Below, one piece after another: positions 51,718 to 61,700 of a stretch of 64,000 bases of DNA (position 1 is the first letter of the stretch; every line of letters starts with the position of its first letter). The notes beneath the pieces are model-generated. The model was not told the DNA's origin, searched no databases, and saw nothing but the letters and a program-made list of their open reading frames with translations. Source of the DNA: Rhynchopus euleeides (Eukaryota > Euglenozoa > Diplonemea > Diplonemida > Diplonemidae); assembly GCA_963210315.1 (NCBI GenBank), contig OY723279.1, positions 1,488,001 to 1,552,000 of the forward strand, given 5' to 3'. Position numbers and translations under genes: made by a program.

Positions 51718-54489
51718 ATGGCAGCCGCAGCAGCACTGCTGTCGCTGTGTGTCGGTGCACTCACGGCAAACGTCCCGCATGCCCTTCCAAGCTGCCCCAG
51801 TGATGCGGGTCCGCAGTGCATCGCAGAGCTTGATAGCGGGTTGTACTATCCCACGGGTATTGCAGTTTCGCCTGACGACAGGATGGTTGCTGCAGGATCA
51901 AAGGGCGTGCGCGTGTACAACCTGAGCACAGGTGCCCCCACAGTCTTCCCTTACGAGTATACACGCGGCGTTGCGTTCTCTCCTGATGGGGACAAAGTGG
52001 CGGCCGCGCTTTATTCTTCAGGCGTTGCTGTCGTCAGCTTGAGCAGCGGGACGGAACTGTGGTCGAACAGCACGCAAATGTTCAACGCGGTTGCATACTC
52101 ACCAGACGGGACGCGTGTTGCTTCTGGGGGCTACAGAGGCAATATCTCGATCTGGGATGCTGCGACTGGTGCGTTGGTGTTGTCCCTCACTGGGGGTCAC
52201 ACCAGTGCTGCTCTCTCCTTGACGTACACCCTTGACGGGGGAAGACTCATCAGTGCGGCGGAGGAGGCAGTTGTTGTGTGGGATACAACGACTGGTGCTG
52301 TTCTCAAGACGCTGACAGATCACACAAGCGATGTGTACACCACACAGGTGTCACCAGATGGTCTCTACTTTGCGAGTCTGAGCGTGGCTACAAACAATCC
52401 TGTGCACATCTACAAACTGAGCGACTACTCCATCCGCAAGAAGATCCGCACTAGCATGACCACCCTGATGTCGTCCTCTTCGGACATGTCCTTCTCGCAG
52501 GACTGGAGCAAGCTGGTGGTGGTGGGTGCGGGTGAGATGCAGGTGTACTCTGTGGAGACCGGGCACCTGCTGGAGTCGCACCGCATGCCATCCCGGACAC
52601 TCTCAGTGTCGTACTTCCACACCAGCGACACCATCATCACGGGAGACTTCGGGTCCAGTGCGAGACTGCTCTTGTGGAACGACGTGGCACCAACCACACC
52701 TCCAACACCTGCACCCGCAACGCCTGATGTGCCACTCGCACCATGCCCCAGTGGTGCGGGTTCGCACTGCAGGGCGGAGCTTGCAAGGGTGTCAGCCACG
52801 CCCTATCACATCGCAGTGTCGCATGACGACACGCTGGTTGCGGTGGTGGTGTCGGGTAGATACCAGGTGTACAACGTGACGACAGGTGCTGCCCTCACAG
52901 TGCCCTCCTACCGCTATTACCGTGTGGACGACGTTGCGTTCTCGCCTGATGGGGACAAGGTGGTGCTGGCACTGTTCACGGCCGGTGTTGCTGTTGTCAG
53001 CTTGAGCAGCGGGACGGAGCTGTGGTGGGACCCATGGACAGCGTACACCTTGTCTGTTGCATACTCACCAGACGGGACACATGTTGCTTCTGGCCACAGT
53101 GACGGCAGCATCCAGATCTGGGATGCTGAGACTGGCGCGTTGGCGATGTCCCTCACTATGAATGGCGCCAGGTCGCCTCGCGGCTTAGCATACACCATTG
53201 ACGGGGGAAGACTCATCAGTTCGTGGTCTGACAGGATCATTGTGTGGAATGCAACGACTGGTGCTGTTCTGAAGTCGCTGTCAGCTGACAGCGCAGACTA
53301 CGTCATCCACGTGTCACCAGACGGTCTGTATTTCGCGCAATGTCGTCCGGCAGGCTACCTGATGACGATCTACAGCCTGAGCGACTACACCATCCACAAG
53401 ACGATAGCGGTGAGCAATGAATCCTTCTCCCTGTCATTCTCTCAGGACTGGAACAGGCTGGTGGTGGTGGGAACCGGTGACATGGAGGTGTACTCTGTGG
53501 AGACCGGGAACCTGCTGGTGTCGCACACGATGCCAACCCCAAGGACAACAGCCGTGTCGTACTTCCACACCAGCAGCACCATCATCACGGGAGAGGGGAA
53601 CATCAATGCCGGCCTGCTCCTGTGGAACGACGGGGTACCGACACCTGCAACGCTCGTCCCGTCACTGCGGTTCTGCACTGAGGACAAGACGTGCCGTGTG
53701 TTCGGTGACGCGACTGCCACCTGCACCACCTCTCAGCGCTGTGCCTGCGGGACCCACTCAGGCGCCCTCTGCGAGATCCCTGTTGCCGGCCCTGCACCTG
53801 CTGACGTGCACATGAGTGTCGCCATCACGCTGTGGGTCCCGTGCGACCGTGCCGGCCTGCAGGCCCTGCTGGACACCCTGCGTGCTGCGGCCACTGCACG
53901 TGGCACACGGGATGTGTCTGTCGGTGCCTCCTGCGGCACCCTGTCCGTCGCAGTGTCTGGGGTGGTGCCTGCCGCGACGACCGCCGCAACGGCTGACGCG
54001 CTTGTCGACGCTCTCGGTGCAGCTGCTGTGGCACACTCCAACCTTACAAACGTGACGCATGCCTCGCAGCTCGACCTGTCTGTTCAAGTCGCACAGACGA
54101 GTGGCCACACCACAGCCGCAGTGTGCACGCAGGATGCCCTCACCACAGTGCAGACGTACGACAGGCGCTGTCTGGTGCTCACCTGCAACGACGGCTTTTC
54201 CCTGAGCCTTGACACACGCGATGGGAAGGACTACCACACCTGCACACCCACCCCTGTGGACACACCTGTCCCTCCTCCTGACGCAGGGGATGATGGGCTG
54301 AGTGCTGGTGCTATCGCAGGCATCGTGGTGGGCTCTGTCGTTGCCGTAGCTGCGTTGGCCCTCCTGCTGGTGTGCTGGGTGCGGCGTGCTCCTGACGCAC
54401 AGGACAAGCAGCCTCCCCCGCAGCAGCAGCAGCAGCAGTCAGAGCTGGACGGGCAGCACCGCCACACTGAGCCTGTGATTGACGTGTGA
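51718..54489 (+). CDS. Cell-surface twin WD40-propeller protein with Cys-rich stalk
   Basis: 923 residues from ATG 51718; signal peptide and both propellers almost identical to the gene at 46853, except for an added AN-VPHA segment after the signal peptide. From residue ~640 the Pro repeat is replaced by a different stalk. This has an EGF-like six-Cys module (CTEDKTC ... CAC ... C, ~650-685), an Ala/Thr-rich domain (~695-790, beginning MSVAITLWVPCD) with N-linked sites NLT and NVT, and a Cys-containing segment (CLVLTCNDGF). It returns to TPVDTPVPPP and the same TM (~864-887). The cytosolic tail differs at its end (HRHTEPVIDV), a possible PDZ-type C-terminus. Upstream DNA is shared with copy 1, so the pair is probably co-regulated. 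Confidence 0.9.
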   Translation: MAAAAALLSLCVGALTANVPHALPSCPSDAGPQCIAELDSGLYYPTGIAVSPDDRMVAAGSKGVRVYNLSTGAPTVFPYEYTRGVAFSPDGDKVAAALYSSGVAVVSLSSGTELWSNSTQMFNAVAYSPDGTRVASGGYRGNISIWDAATGALVLSLTGGHTSAALSLTYTLDGGRLISAAEEAVVVWDTTTGAVLKTLTDHTSDVYTTQVSPDGLYFASLSVATNNPVHIYKLSDYSIRKKIRTSMTTLMSSSSDMSFSQDWSKLVVVGAGEMQVYSVETGHLLESHRMPSRTLSVSYFHTSDTIITGDFGSSARLLLWNDVAPTTPPTPAPATPDVPLAPCPSGAGSHCRAELARVSATPYHIAVSHDDTLVAVVVSGRYQVYNVTTGAALTVPSYRYYRVDDVAFSPDGDKVVLALFTAGVAVVSLSSGTELWWDPWTAYTLSVAYSPDGTHVASGHSDGSIQIWDAETGALAMSLTMNGARSPRGLAYTIDGGRLISSWSDRIIVWNATTGAVLKSLSADSADYVIHVSPDGLYFAQCRPAGYLMTIYSLSDYTIHKTIAVSNESFSLSFSQDWNRLVVVGTGDMEVYSVETGNLLVSHTMPTPRTTAVSYFHTSSTIITGEGNINAGLLLWNDGVPTPATLVPSLRFCTEDKTCRVFGDATATCTTSQRCACGTHSGALCEIPVAGPAPADVHMSVAITLWVPCDRAGLQALLDTLRAAATARGTRDVSVGASCGTLSVAVSGVVPAATTAATADALVDALGAAAVAHSNLTNVTHASQLDLSVQVAQTSGHTTAAVCTQDALTTVQTYDRRCLVLTCNDGFSLSLDTRDGKDYHTCTPTPVDTPVPPPDAGDDGLSAGAIAGIVVGSVVAVAALALLLVCWVRRAPDAQDKQPPPQQQQQQSELDGQHRHTEPVIDV

Positions 54490-54899
54490 TGCCTGTCTCA
54501 AATGGACACCCTGCTCGTGTGCCCATGCAGGTGCAGCACCCATGCGCACGTGCCTGGTGTGTCTTTCTGTCAATCCCCACCCCCTCCCTTCTTCCCCTTC
54601 CCCTCGTCGTATCTTCCCCGCCTCCTCTGGTGCCTGAGAGGGACCTGTGTCTCTTGAACATGAAGGAGTGTGCCACCCTGGTCACAAAGGAGTACCCAAC
54701 GTGGTCCTCCGTTCAACCATTTTCTGTCCTGTTTTTACTCCCGAAGAATGCTCATCCCAGTGATGAGTTGTACGGCGCGTTGTGTTTTCCTGTGTGCGGG
54801 TGGGTGGGGCGACGATACCGCAGGTGCCCAGGGTGATTGTATACCCTCCCTTTCGTGAGCCCGGTGCGTTTGACACAATTCCCACTGCAGCCTTTCTTG
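54490..54899. other. 3' flank of WD40 gene 2; no further gene
   Basis: Counterpart of 49853-50301 with indels; nothing recognised. Confidence 0.45.
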
Positions 54900-55062
54900 T
54901 TTACGCACACTTGCGAGCAGCAAATGTCACTCCACCACAGCCAAACGTGCTCCGCACACCACTAGCCTCCCCCATCACAGGAGTTGAGGCATTTGTGTGT
55001 GGAAGCGTCGACGCATCACATACAAAGTACGAGTAAAGAGCGGCTGTACTGGAGTGACATTT
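54900..55062 (+). repeat. HC element copy 13
   Basis: Duplicate of copy 12 by the segmental duplication: arms AAATGTCACTCC/GGAGTGACATTT pair perfectly, core GGAAGCGTCGACGC has one change, and the T-run is eroded to TTTCTCTG. Confidence 0.9.
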
Positions 55063-56437
55063 CTCTGAACGCCTTCCGTGAGCACGGTTTGTTTGACACA
55101 AATAGATATCCTCCCTGGGCCACCTGCCCTTCAGGGTGGGGAGGCAGCCTGTGTGCAGGGTGCATGTGTGGCGAATATGTGCGGAAGCACTGTTCGCCAT
55201 CTCCAGGACTCCTGCAGAAAGGCCCTGTCACTGTCACAATCACACCGTTGGCAGTATACGCATGCACTGCGATCCTGCGGTTTGACCGACGAGACAGTAA
55301 AGTTTAGTGTGTATCGTGCCCTGTGCCCTGTGAGTCCCTTCTCATGCTGTGATGGCGAGCGATGCTGAGACTTTGTTATCCTCTCCAGCCAATGTGAATA
55401 TTGGTGTCTGTCTATCTTCCCCACGCTCGACTGAAGATATATGCATCTCTGTCGCCACAGCAAGTGTGCTGCACTTCCTCGGCAACCTTTCCTTTGTCGT
55501 GCTCCCTGTGGCTGCACCGACAGTGTGCAGCTTCGGTACAGGTGCCCCTTTCCCGGAACAGTGTTCACGGGCGCGCCCGCACGTTTTGCTGGCACTCGCA
55601 ACAGGACAAGAGTATGTGGTGCATCCTTTGCAAGGCTACTCGCGAGCACGACTAGTCATGGCCCGTCGTGGCGCGAAAGAGACTTGCGCGTCCTGTGTGT
55701 CCCCGCTCTCGACCTTTTTCTGTATCCGTTTGTGTTTTCCTATGCGGGCAGCCGCTGTTCCCCTCCTGGCCTAGACGAGATAAGTCCCGAGTGTGCTGCG
55801 CTGGTGCACCTTTGCGTGCATGCAGTGTTCCACACGCGAGCCTGAATGTCGCCGGGAGGGTGCGGCGTGCCCCACGCCCCTATTGCATCCTACCACTATG
55901 ACATCATCGACCAAGATTGCGCCTGGGAACACCCGACCCCGACCACCCCCACCCACCCCGCCCACACACCCACTTGGCAGGACAGCAAAGAGAATGTGCA
56001 GAAGACGGGATGGGTTGCAACACAGGTGGGATGTGGCATGGCCTGTGTCACATCAGCGCACGCCTTCTACACAGTTTGCTTCCAAAGATCCTAACTCAGA
56101 ACGCACTCACGAAACCTGAAGGATGCGCTGTTTTGTCAATCACACCACCCCCCCCCCCCCCCCCCCCCACCCCGCTTGGCAGGACACCATACAGCCACTC
56201 CCTCGCCCGAGCTCCCCCTGCAGACTCCTGCGTCATCCGCCGCACCTCGCATGCAACAGGGTTCCCCCCCCCCCCCTCCCCTGACACAGCCTGCATGGTG
56301 TCAGCTTCTGTCACCGCCTCCACCAACCCCAGCCCTCCCCGTGGGGAAGGGGTGCCGGAGCTCCCACCTTCCCACATCGGTGGTGTTGTGTGCAAAGTAG
56401 AGTAGCGGGGCAGTGTCCCCAAAGACCACACAGCAGC
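55063..56437. other. No supported gene; duplicated spacer, stub of third unit and 5' flank
   Basis: 55063-55977 mirrors 50469-51449; 55978-56076 is the truncated third unit; then a 21-C tract (56147-56168) and the flank of the gene at 56438. Confidence 0.45.
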
Positions 56438-58795
56438 ATGCCCCCCAGCAACTGGACCCTCAGCGGGAGCGTGCCAGCCGAAGCCCTCCGACCCACACCC
56501 TTCTCCTCCTCCGCGTCTCACCGGAAGCCACACCGCCAGCCATCCCGCGTCAAACACCCACCACCACCTCCTCCTCCACCACCACCTGCTGCTGCCCCCA
56601 GCGATGGCGACTGCATCGCCGAACTGGATGCCACGCTGCTGCGGGAGGGCAAGGCTTACAAAAGGTTGGTGCGGAAGCCGGCCGCAGCAGCCGACACCAC
56701 CCCTGCAGCTGCCTGCAGGCGGGTGGGGGTGGCGGGGGTCGGCGTAAATCATGTGTTTTCGGCAACCCCGATGGCCGGCCTCGCCCCTGCCGCCGGCCTG
56801 CCTGGCATGAGTTTGGAGGAATACTCCGTAATCCACACTGAAGAGACGCAGAGGCAGAGATTCGGGGCGGCGGAGGCAGCGGCAAGGACAGGGATCCGGC
56901 GCCACTTCGCAGCGGCGCAGCATGCTGTAGGGTGGGCGGCGCAGCGCGGTGGGCAGCCGCACACCCTGCAGCACCTTGCCCCAGGAGGGGGCGAGCCGGG
57001 CCCTACCTCCCGAGCTGCCGCGGGCATCGCAGCTGTGGATCTCCTCAACGTCCAGCTCGCACAGCACCTCCGCCTCCGCAAGCACGCCCTCCTCCAGAAG
57101 CGGATGCGGGTCGCCGCCGCCGCCACCATCGCGGCCGAGCCACAGCTCTCCCTTGCTGAAGACGAAGTGCCTGCCGCGGGGAGCGCGTATGCCCTACGCC
57201 TGCTGCATGGTGCCGCCACCACCTCCACCTCCACCTCCACTCCCCCCGCTTCATCCCTGCCCCCCACAGGGTGCTGGGCACCCCCGCTGCGAGAGGTGGG
57301 GGGCAGCGGGGGTGGTGGTGGTGGCGGCGCAGCCGCCACCCCCTCCGGCAGCCCCGGAGGGGGCTCCACCACCACCACCCCCGCCGGAGGGGCTGCGGGG
57401 TGGGGAGAGGGGCTGGCGGGAGGAGGAGGGGGCCGCACTACCACCACCACCACCACCACCACCACCACCACCGCCGCCGGTGCCCCGGAGGGGCTGCGGG
57501 GCGGGGCGAGGGGGGCTTCGCCCCCGCCCCACCGCCCCCTGCCCCCCGCTCCTGCCTCACACCCGCCTCTTCTGCCTACCCCGTCGGAACCGACATCCGG
57601 CGCGGTTCCTCCATTTCACTCCTCCGAGCCTGCTGCGCCGCACCCCTCCACACCTCAGAGCCAGCAGGCAGGAGTGCCGCTCCGTGGGCCGCCCTGGCGG
57701 GATGAGGGAGGGGGTGCCTGTGGGGGGGTGGCTGCAGGGGGAGAACACCCCACATCATCCCCCTCCCCTGGGAGCCGGGGCGTGGCGGGAGGGAGGGGGG
57801 TGGGGAAACGGAGGAATTTGAGTGAATACCTGTCCCGCCCGCAGAACAGAGCGTCGCTGGGGGGTGTCCGGAGCAGTATCCGATCTGGAGGTGATTCTGA
57901 TATGAGCCACACCTCGGCGTATAGCCTGCAGGCGTCGTTTGGATCGATGGGGTGCGACGCGCTGGACAGCGACCCCGTCACCAGCATCACGCCGTATGTC
58001 TATTATGAATACCTCTGGTCGACCCGACTGGCACATGTCAGGGCTCAGGAGAGAGTCCATCTCGAAGAGGAGTGCGAATCATCCGCTGAGCACATCGCAT
58101 GCACCCAGGCAGGCCGTTGGTCAACCCTGATGGCAGAGCACAGGGCTCGCCTGGAATACCTCCGCTGGGTGGAGGACAAGGCGGAGTCAGCCCGACACCA
58201 CGCCCGATCCGCATCCGCCGCTGCCGAGTCTGGGGCGAGGGGCCTGGTTGAAGGCCTGCAGGAGGCGGGCTTTGCCCACCTCCACAGTGAGTTCATCCGA
58301 CTGCAGGAAGGGTCTGCCCTGTTGATGGCATCGCGGGTGCGTGACAGGGGTGCTGCGCAAGCCCTGCATGCCTGGGAGAGGGCGGCATTCCACGCGTTGG
58401 CCGAGGCGGAGGGGGCTGGGCGGGACGCGCTGGAGGCGGGGTTTTACGAGCATGCGGGTTGTGCCTACTCCCGCGGTTGTGAGGGCCGTCTGGAGGTGGA
58501 GGGGGGTGGGGTGAGGGAGCGGGAGAGGGCCTTCCGCGCGCTGCGGTGCGCCGTGGCGAGCTTCCCGCTCCGCGAGGGTATCGACCGGGATCACGTGGGG
58601 ACGTGTGAGTCGCATGCGCGCAGGTCGCTGCGCGCGGATTTTCTCGGCGTGCTGCACAACCACTGCACCCGGAGGCTGGCGGGGGCGGTGTTGGAGCAGT
58701 ACGAGGGGCGGCAGGCGATATCCAAATCCCAGGACACCACGCGGCGACGCCTTGAGATTAAAATCCGCGTGACGCTTGACTACCTGTCTCGGTGA
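56438..58795 (+). CDS. Large disordered protein with helical C-terminal region
   Basis: 785 residues from ATG 56438 (MPPSNWTLSGSVP). Poly-Pro (10) near residue 41-50; an Ala/Gln/Arg-rich helical region ~120-245; a long disordered stretch (~260-470) with poly-Gly, a run of twelve Thr encoded by an ACC repeat at 57436-57473, and Pro-rich blocks; then a 300-residue charged helical C-terminus (~515-785; SITPYVYYEYLWSTRLAHVR onward) with regular Glu/Arg/Ala patterns suggesting coiled coils. Ends RVTLDYLSR. A cytoskeletal or scaffold role is conceivable but unsupported. The stop overlaps CTCGGTGAGG, a possible 5' splice site, so the C-terminus is not certain. A LINE fragment lies 150 bp downstream. 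Confidence 0.65.
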   Translation: MPPSNWTLSGSVPAEALRPTPFSSSASHRKPHRQPSRVKHPPPPPPPPPPAAAPSDGDCIAELDATLLREGKAYKRLVRKPAAAADTTPAAACRRVGVAGVGVNHVFSATPMAGLAPAAGLPGMSLEEYSVIHTEETQRQRFGAAEAAARTGIRRHFAAAQHAVGWAAQRGGQPHTLQHLAPGGGEPGPTSRAAAGIAAVDLLNVQLAQHLRLRKHALLQKRMRVAAAATIAAEPQLSLAEDEVPAAGSAYALRLLHGAATTSTSTSTPPASSLPPTGCWAPPLREVGGSGGGGGGGAAATPSGSPGGGSTTTTPAGGAAGWGEGLAGGGGGRTTTTTTTTTTTTAAGAPEGLRGGARGASPPPHRPLPPAPASHPPLLPTPSEPTSGAVPPFHSSEPAAPHPSTPQSQQAGVPLRGPPWRDEGGGACGGVAAGGEHPTSSPSPGSRGVAGGRGVGKRRNLSEYLSRPQNRASLGGVRSSIRSGGDSDMSHTSAYSLQASFGSMGCDALDSDPVTSITPYVYYEYLWSTRLAHVRAQERVHLEEECESSAEHIACTQAGRWSTLMAEHRARLEYLRWVEDKAESARHHARSASAAAESGARGLVEGLQEAGFAHLHSEFIRLQEGSALLMASRVRDRGAAQALHAWERAAFHALAEAEGAGRDALEAGFYEHAGCAYSRGCEGRLEVEGGGVRERERAFRALRCAVASFPLREGIDRDHVGTCESHARRSLRADFLGVLHNHCTRRLAGAVLEQYEGRQAISKSQDTTRRRLEIKIRVTLDYLSR

Positions 58796-58946
58796 GGCTC
58801 AGGGGGGCTTTGTGTTGCGAGAGGGAGGGAGAGAGAGGGGCTGGTTGGAGGGGTGGGGGGTGAGGGTGCCAATTGCTTTGTTATGCGCATCTGCATCCCA
58901 TCCATTATCGTTCTATCCCACCCCCGCTGTGTGTTCTCTGTCTCCC

Positions 58947-61391
58947 AATGGCATCCTACAGGGCTACCCGCTTTCTGTCATCCTCATCAACGCCCTCCTC
59001 AACATCATGCTCCGAGCGATCGAGAGCGAGACAGACGTGGACACACGTTCATACGCAGATGATGCAACCCTGCTCTCCCGCCTCTCTGAGGGACAGCTAC
59101 AACGGGGGGTCGACTGTATTCACGAGTTCTGTGAACTGACCGGGATGCGGCTTAACGTGGAAAAGACGGTCGCCCTCGGCATCCTGGAAGGAGCACGCCG
59201 GGAACAGGGATACACTAGCACGCTCCACCTCGACGGGGCATGCTTCCCTACCCGCGTGGCGACCAACGTCGTTGGCATCCGCATGTCCACATCTCTGAAC
59301 CAGGCTGAGCGCCGCATCGACGACAAGCTAAAGGACGGCGACCCCCTCCTCAAAGGCATGCAAGGCTCCTACCTACCACGGGAACAGAAGTGTGATATCA
59401 TAGCCTCATCAGTGATCACAAGCGTCCTGAGTGGCGGCTCCTACGCCCCCATCAGCAAGACAGCTATCAACGCCCTCAGAGGGAAGATCACCACCAGTAT
59501 CCTCGGTGGTCGACACCCTGCACGTAACGTTTCTGCTACCCTCTGCATCTACGGCAAAGGACACCGCCTCGACCCGAGCATCGCTCTACCGTACCGCATC
59601 CTCTGCACGCTCTTCGACACCTGCCGTAGGACCCCAGCACTAGTGCCCAGATTCAACCGAATTGCTGAGGCATACAGGGACAACCCCAACCTACAGCCCC
59701 TCGGCCCGGTAGGGGTGGCCATACGCGATGCTATGCCAGCAGCGGGGCTGTCGTGGCCCCAAGACATCATGCACGCCCGCTTCTCCGAGGCGCACCCGTA
59801 TGTCACCAGCCTCGACCTCCCGCAGCGCAACCACACCTTCCGGGACGCGTTACGGCGGGATGCCTGGAAGCAACTCGAGAAAGACCGGCCCTCCTTCAGT
59901 GGCATCAAACACGGGGTGGACTACCTGCTAACGAATAAACTCCGCCACGAGACACGCGACGTGCGCCAGGCCGATGCCCTTGCAGTGATCATCTCCGGAG
60001 GGACATTCATCAGGGCACGCTGGGGTGGTAAGGGATCAAAAAAGCCCACTACAACACCTCCGTCTCCGACATCCTCGGAGTCCTCGACGTCCTCGTCATC
60101 CTCGACCTCATCTTCATCGTCATCGTCGTCTTCATCCTCAACGTCCGACAGCTCCGACACCGCCATGAGCCGCTTCGATTACGATGGCAGCTCCTCGGAC
60201 TCGGGGAGCCCTCCCAAGCCCTCCTCGGACATCTGCGTCATGTGCGACACAGGGCGTGCAGAGACCAAGGTGCACCTCTGGTGGGAATGCCCGGCATATG
60301 ACCATATCCGCACATCCCCAGCATTCGCTCCATTAATGCGGACGGACCGTTCCAGATGGGCGCCATGTCTCCTCCACTTCGGCATCGCGCCATCGGGGAC
60401 AACGGCGGACGTCACCTGTATACAAGACATGATGAGTCGCATCTTCCTGTATAGGGAGCAGCTTGAGAAGCAACGCATGGATACTCCGCCCACAGTCCAT
60501 CCATGGGCCCTGGCGAGAGAGCAAGGCGGCAAGCCTCTAACATACTGCTACGACAACATACCCGATACCCCCAAGGGGTGGGGTAAAGATGTCAACCTCC
60601 TCCGCGCGATGAAAGCATGGCTCGCCGCCTTACGTTGGACTAACAGTGGCCAGATTAGCAATATCGAGCTGGCGATAGACTTCGAGATTTTCTCCGGGAT
60701 TGACGTCGCGGACCCTGCGACAACCCCGGCCCTCAAACGCGGCCAAATATTCGGCAAACTTCTGACCAAGCTTCGCGGGACCTGTACCAAACTCAAGCTC
60801 CCCGAGCCCCTCCCGCCACGCGCGGACCGCGTCGGTTGCCTCCGCACCGTGGGGGCCAGATTTGTATACGGTGGACTTTCCCGACGGCCAATCCTTTCCA
60901 GAGACGAGCACACTTCTGCGGTGCTTGAGCAACAACTGAGCAAGTCTGTGCCCGGCGCATCCGGAAGCAACTGGGCTGCTGATGTTTTCCCGACATATGA
61001 CAAGAATATCCGTACCGGCAGAGCGGCGCTCTGGAATGCGAGTGCTGCTAAGCGCTCGCGCCCACGCTCCCCCCAAAAGGCCTCCTCGCGCTATACAGGT
61101 AAGGGGCAGGTGTGCAGCACCCACCATAAGCCACTGTGCGCATCATGCCGGATCGGGCCCAAACCCGCCCCCCTTACGAAGTGCTGCAAGACACACCATG
61201 GTGCTGACGATGGCCTCCCCGCTGCTGCCTGCAGGAAACACCTGCTCACACCCTGCGGATCCTGCACTGACCCGATGCTCTGCTGCGAGGCAGGCCACCA
61301 CCGTCGCCCACCGTCGAGAGATGAGAAGAGGGGCCGCCGCCCCCCCCCCAAAACCTCAGCCGAAGACGAGGCAGGCCCCCCAGCCTACTAG
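58947..61391 (+). pseudogene. 5'-truncated LINE: reverse transcriptase C-terminal part
   Basis: Recognisable from NGILQGYPLSVILINALL (RT motif with GxxQGxPLS) through SYADDATLL (catalytic YADD) and GMRLNVEKTVALGI (thumb-side motif), so only the second half of the RT is left; no endonuclease. Then a long RT-connection region, a Ser-rich tract (~40 residues), a zinc knuckle of the C-x2-C...H-x4-C type (CVMCDTG ... HLWWEC) typical of LINE ORF2 C-termini, and an unusual Cys/His-rich tail (CSTHHKPLCASC ... KCCKTHH). The frame is intact to 61391, so insertion was recent. The lack of a 5' end and the likely 3' UTR to ~61700 (two similar blocks with CTACACTAA...GTGTGTGTG) fit normal target-primed 5' truncation. 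Confidence 0.88.
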
Positions 61392-61700
61392 AAAGCGCAC
61401 AACATCCGCTGCATCCACTCAGGCATCGGATAAAAGACGGAGGACGATAAAGGACTCCGAATCGAACGGCGCTCGTGCGGGCGCAGTGACTTAGATCCCC
61501 TCATAGAGACAGTGGAGATCACATCAAGAGCAAGTGCTCGGTGTGTATCTACACTAATATAAAAAGATTCACGTGTGTGTGTGCAACAGTGGAGGCAGCA
61601 CTAGAGTTCGCTTGTGTGCGTCCTACACTAAACTAAAAATATTGACCCGTGTGTGTGTCCCTCTGAGGGTACCCCTCAGAGTGAGCTTGGAAAGGCCTGC
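61392..61700 (+). mobile_element. Probable 3' UTR of the LINE
   Basis: Contains two diverged direct copies of TCTACACTAATATAAAAA / CCTACACTAAACTAAAAAT followed by GTGTGTGTG. The exact 3' end and target duplication are not determinable by eye. Confidence 0.45.

Larger units (their letters stand above)
46570..56076 (+). repeat. Tandem segmental duplication (two units plus a stub)
   Basis: Unit 1 46570-51449, unit 2 51450-55977, stub 55978-56076, each starting near CAGCAAAGAGAATGTG. Gene heads are ~98% identical including silent sites. Downstream flanks, including HC copies 12 and 13, are also shared with small indels. The stub stops at GCCTTCTACACAGTTTGCTT. The units differ mainly in the stalk-coding segment of the WD40 gene. 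Confidence 0.9.
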
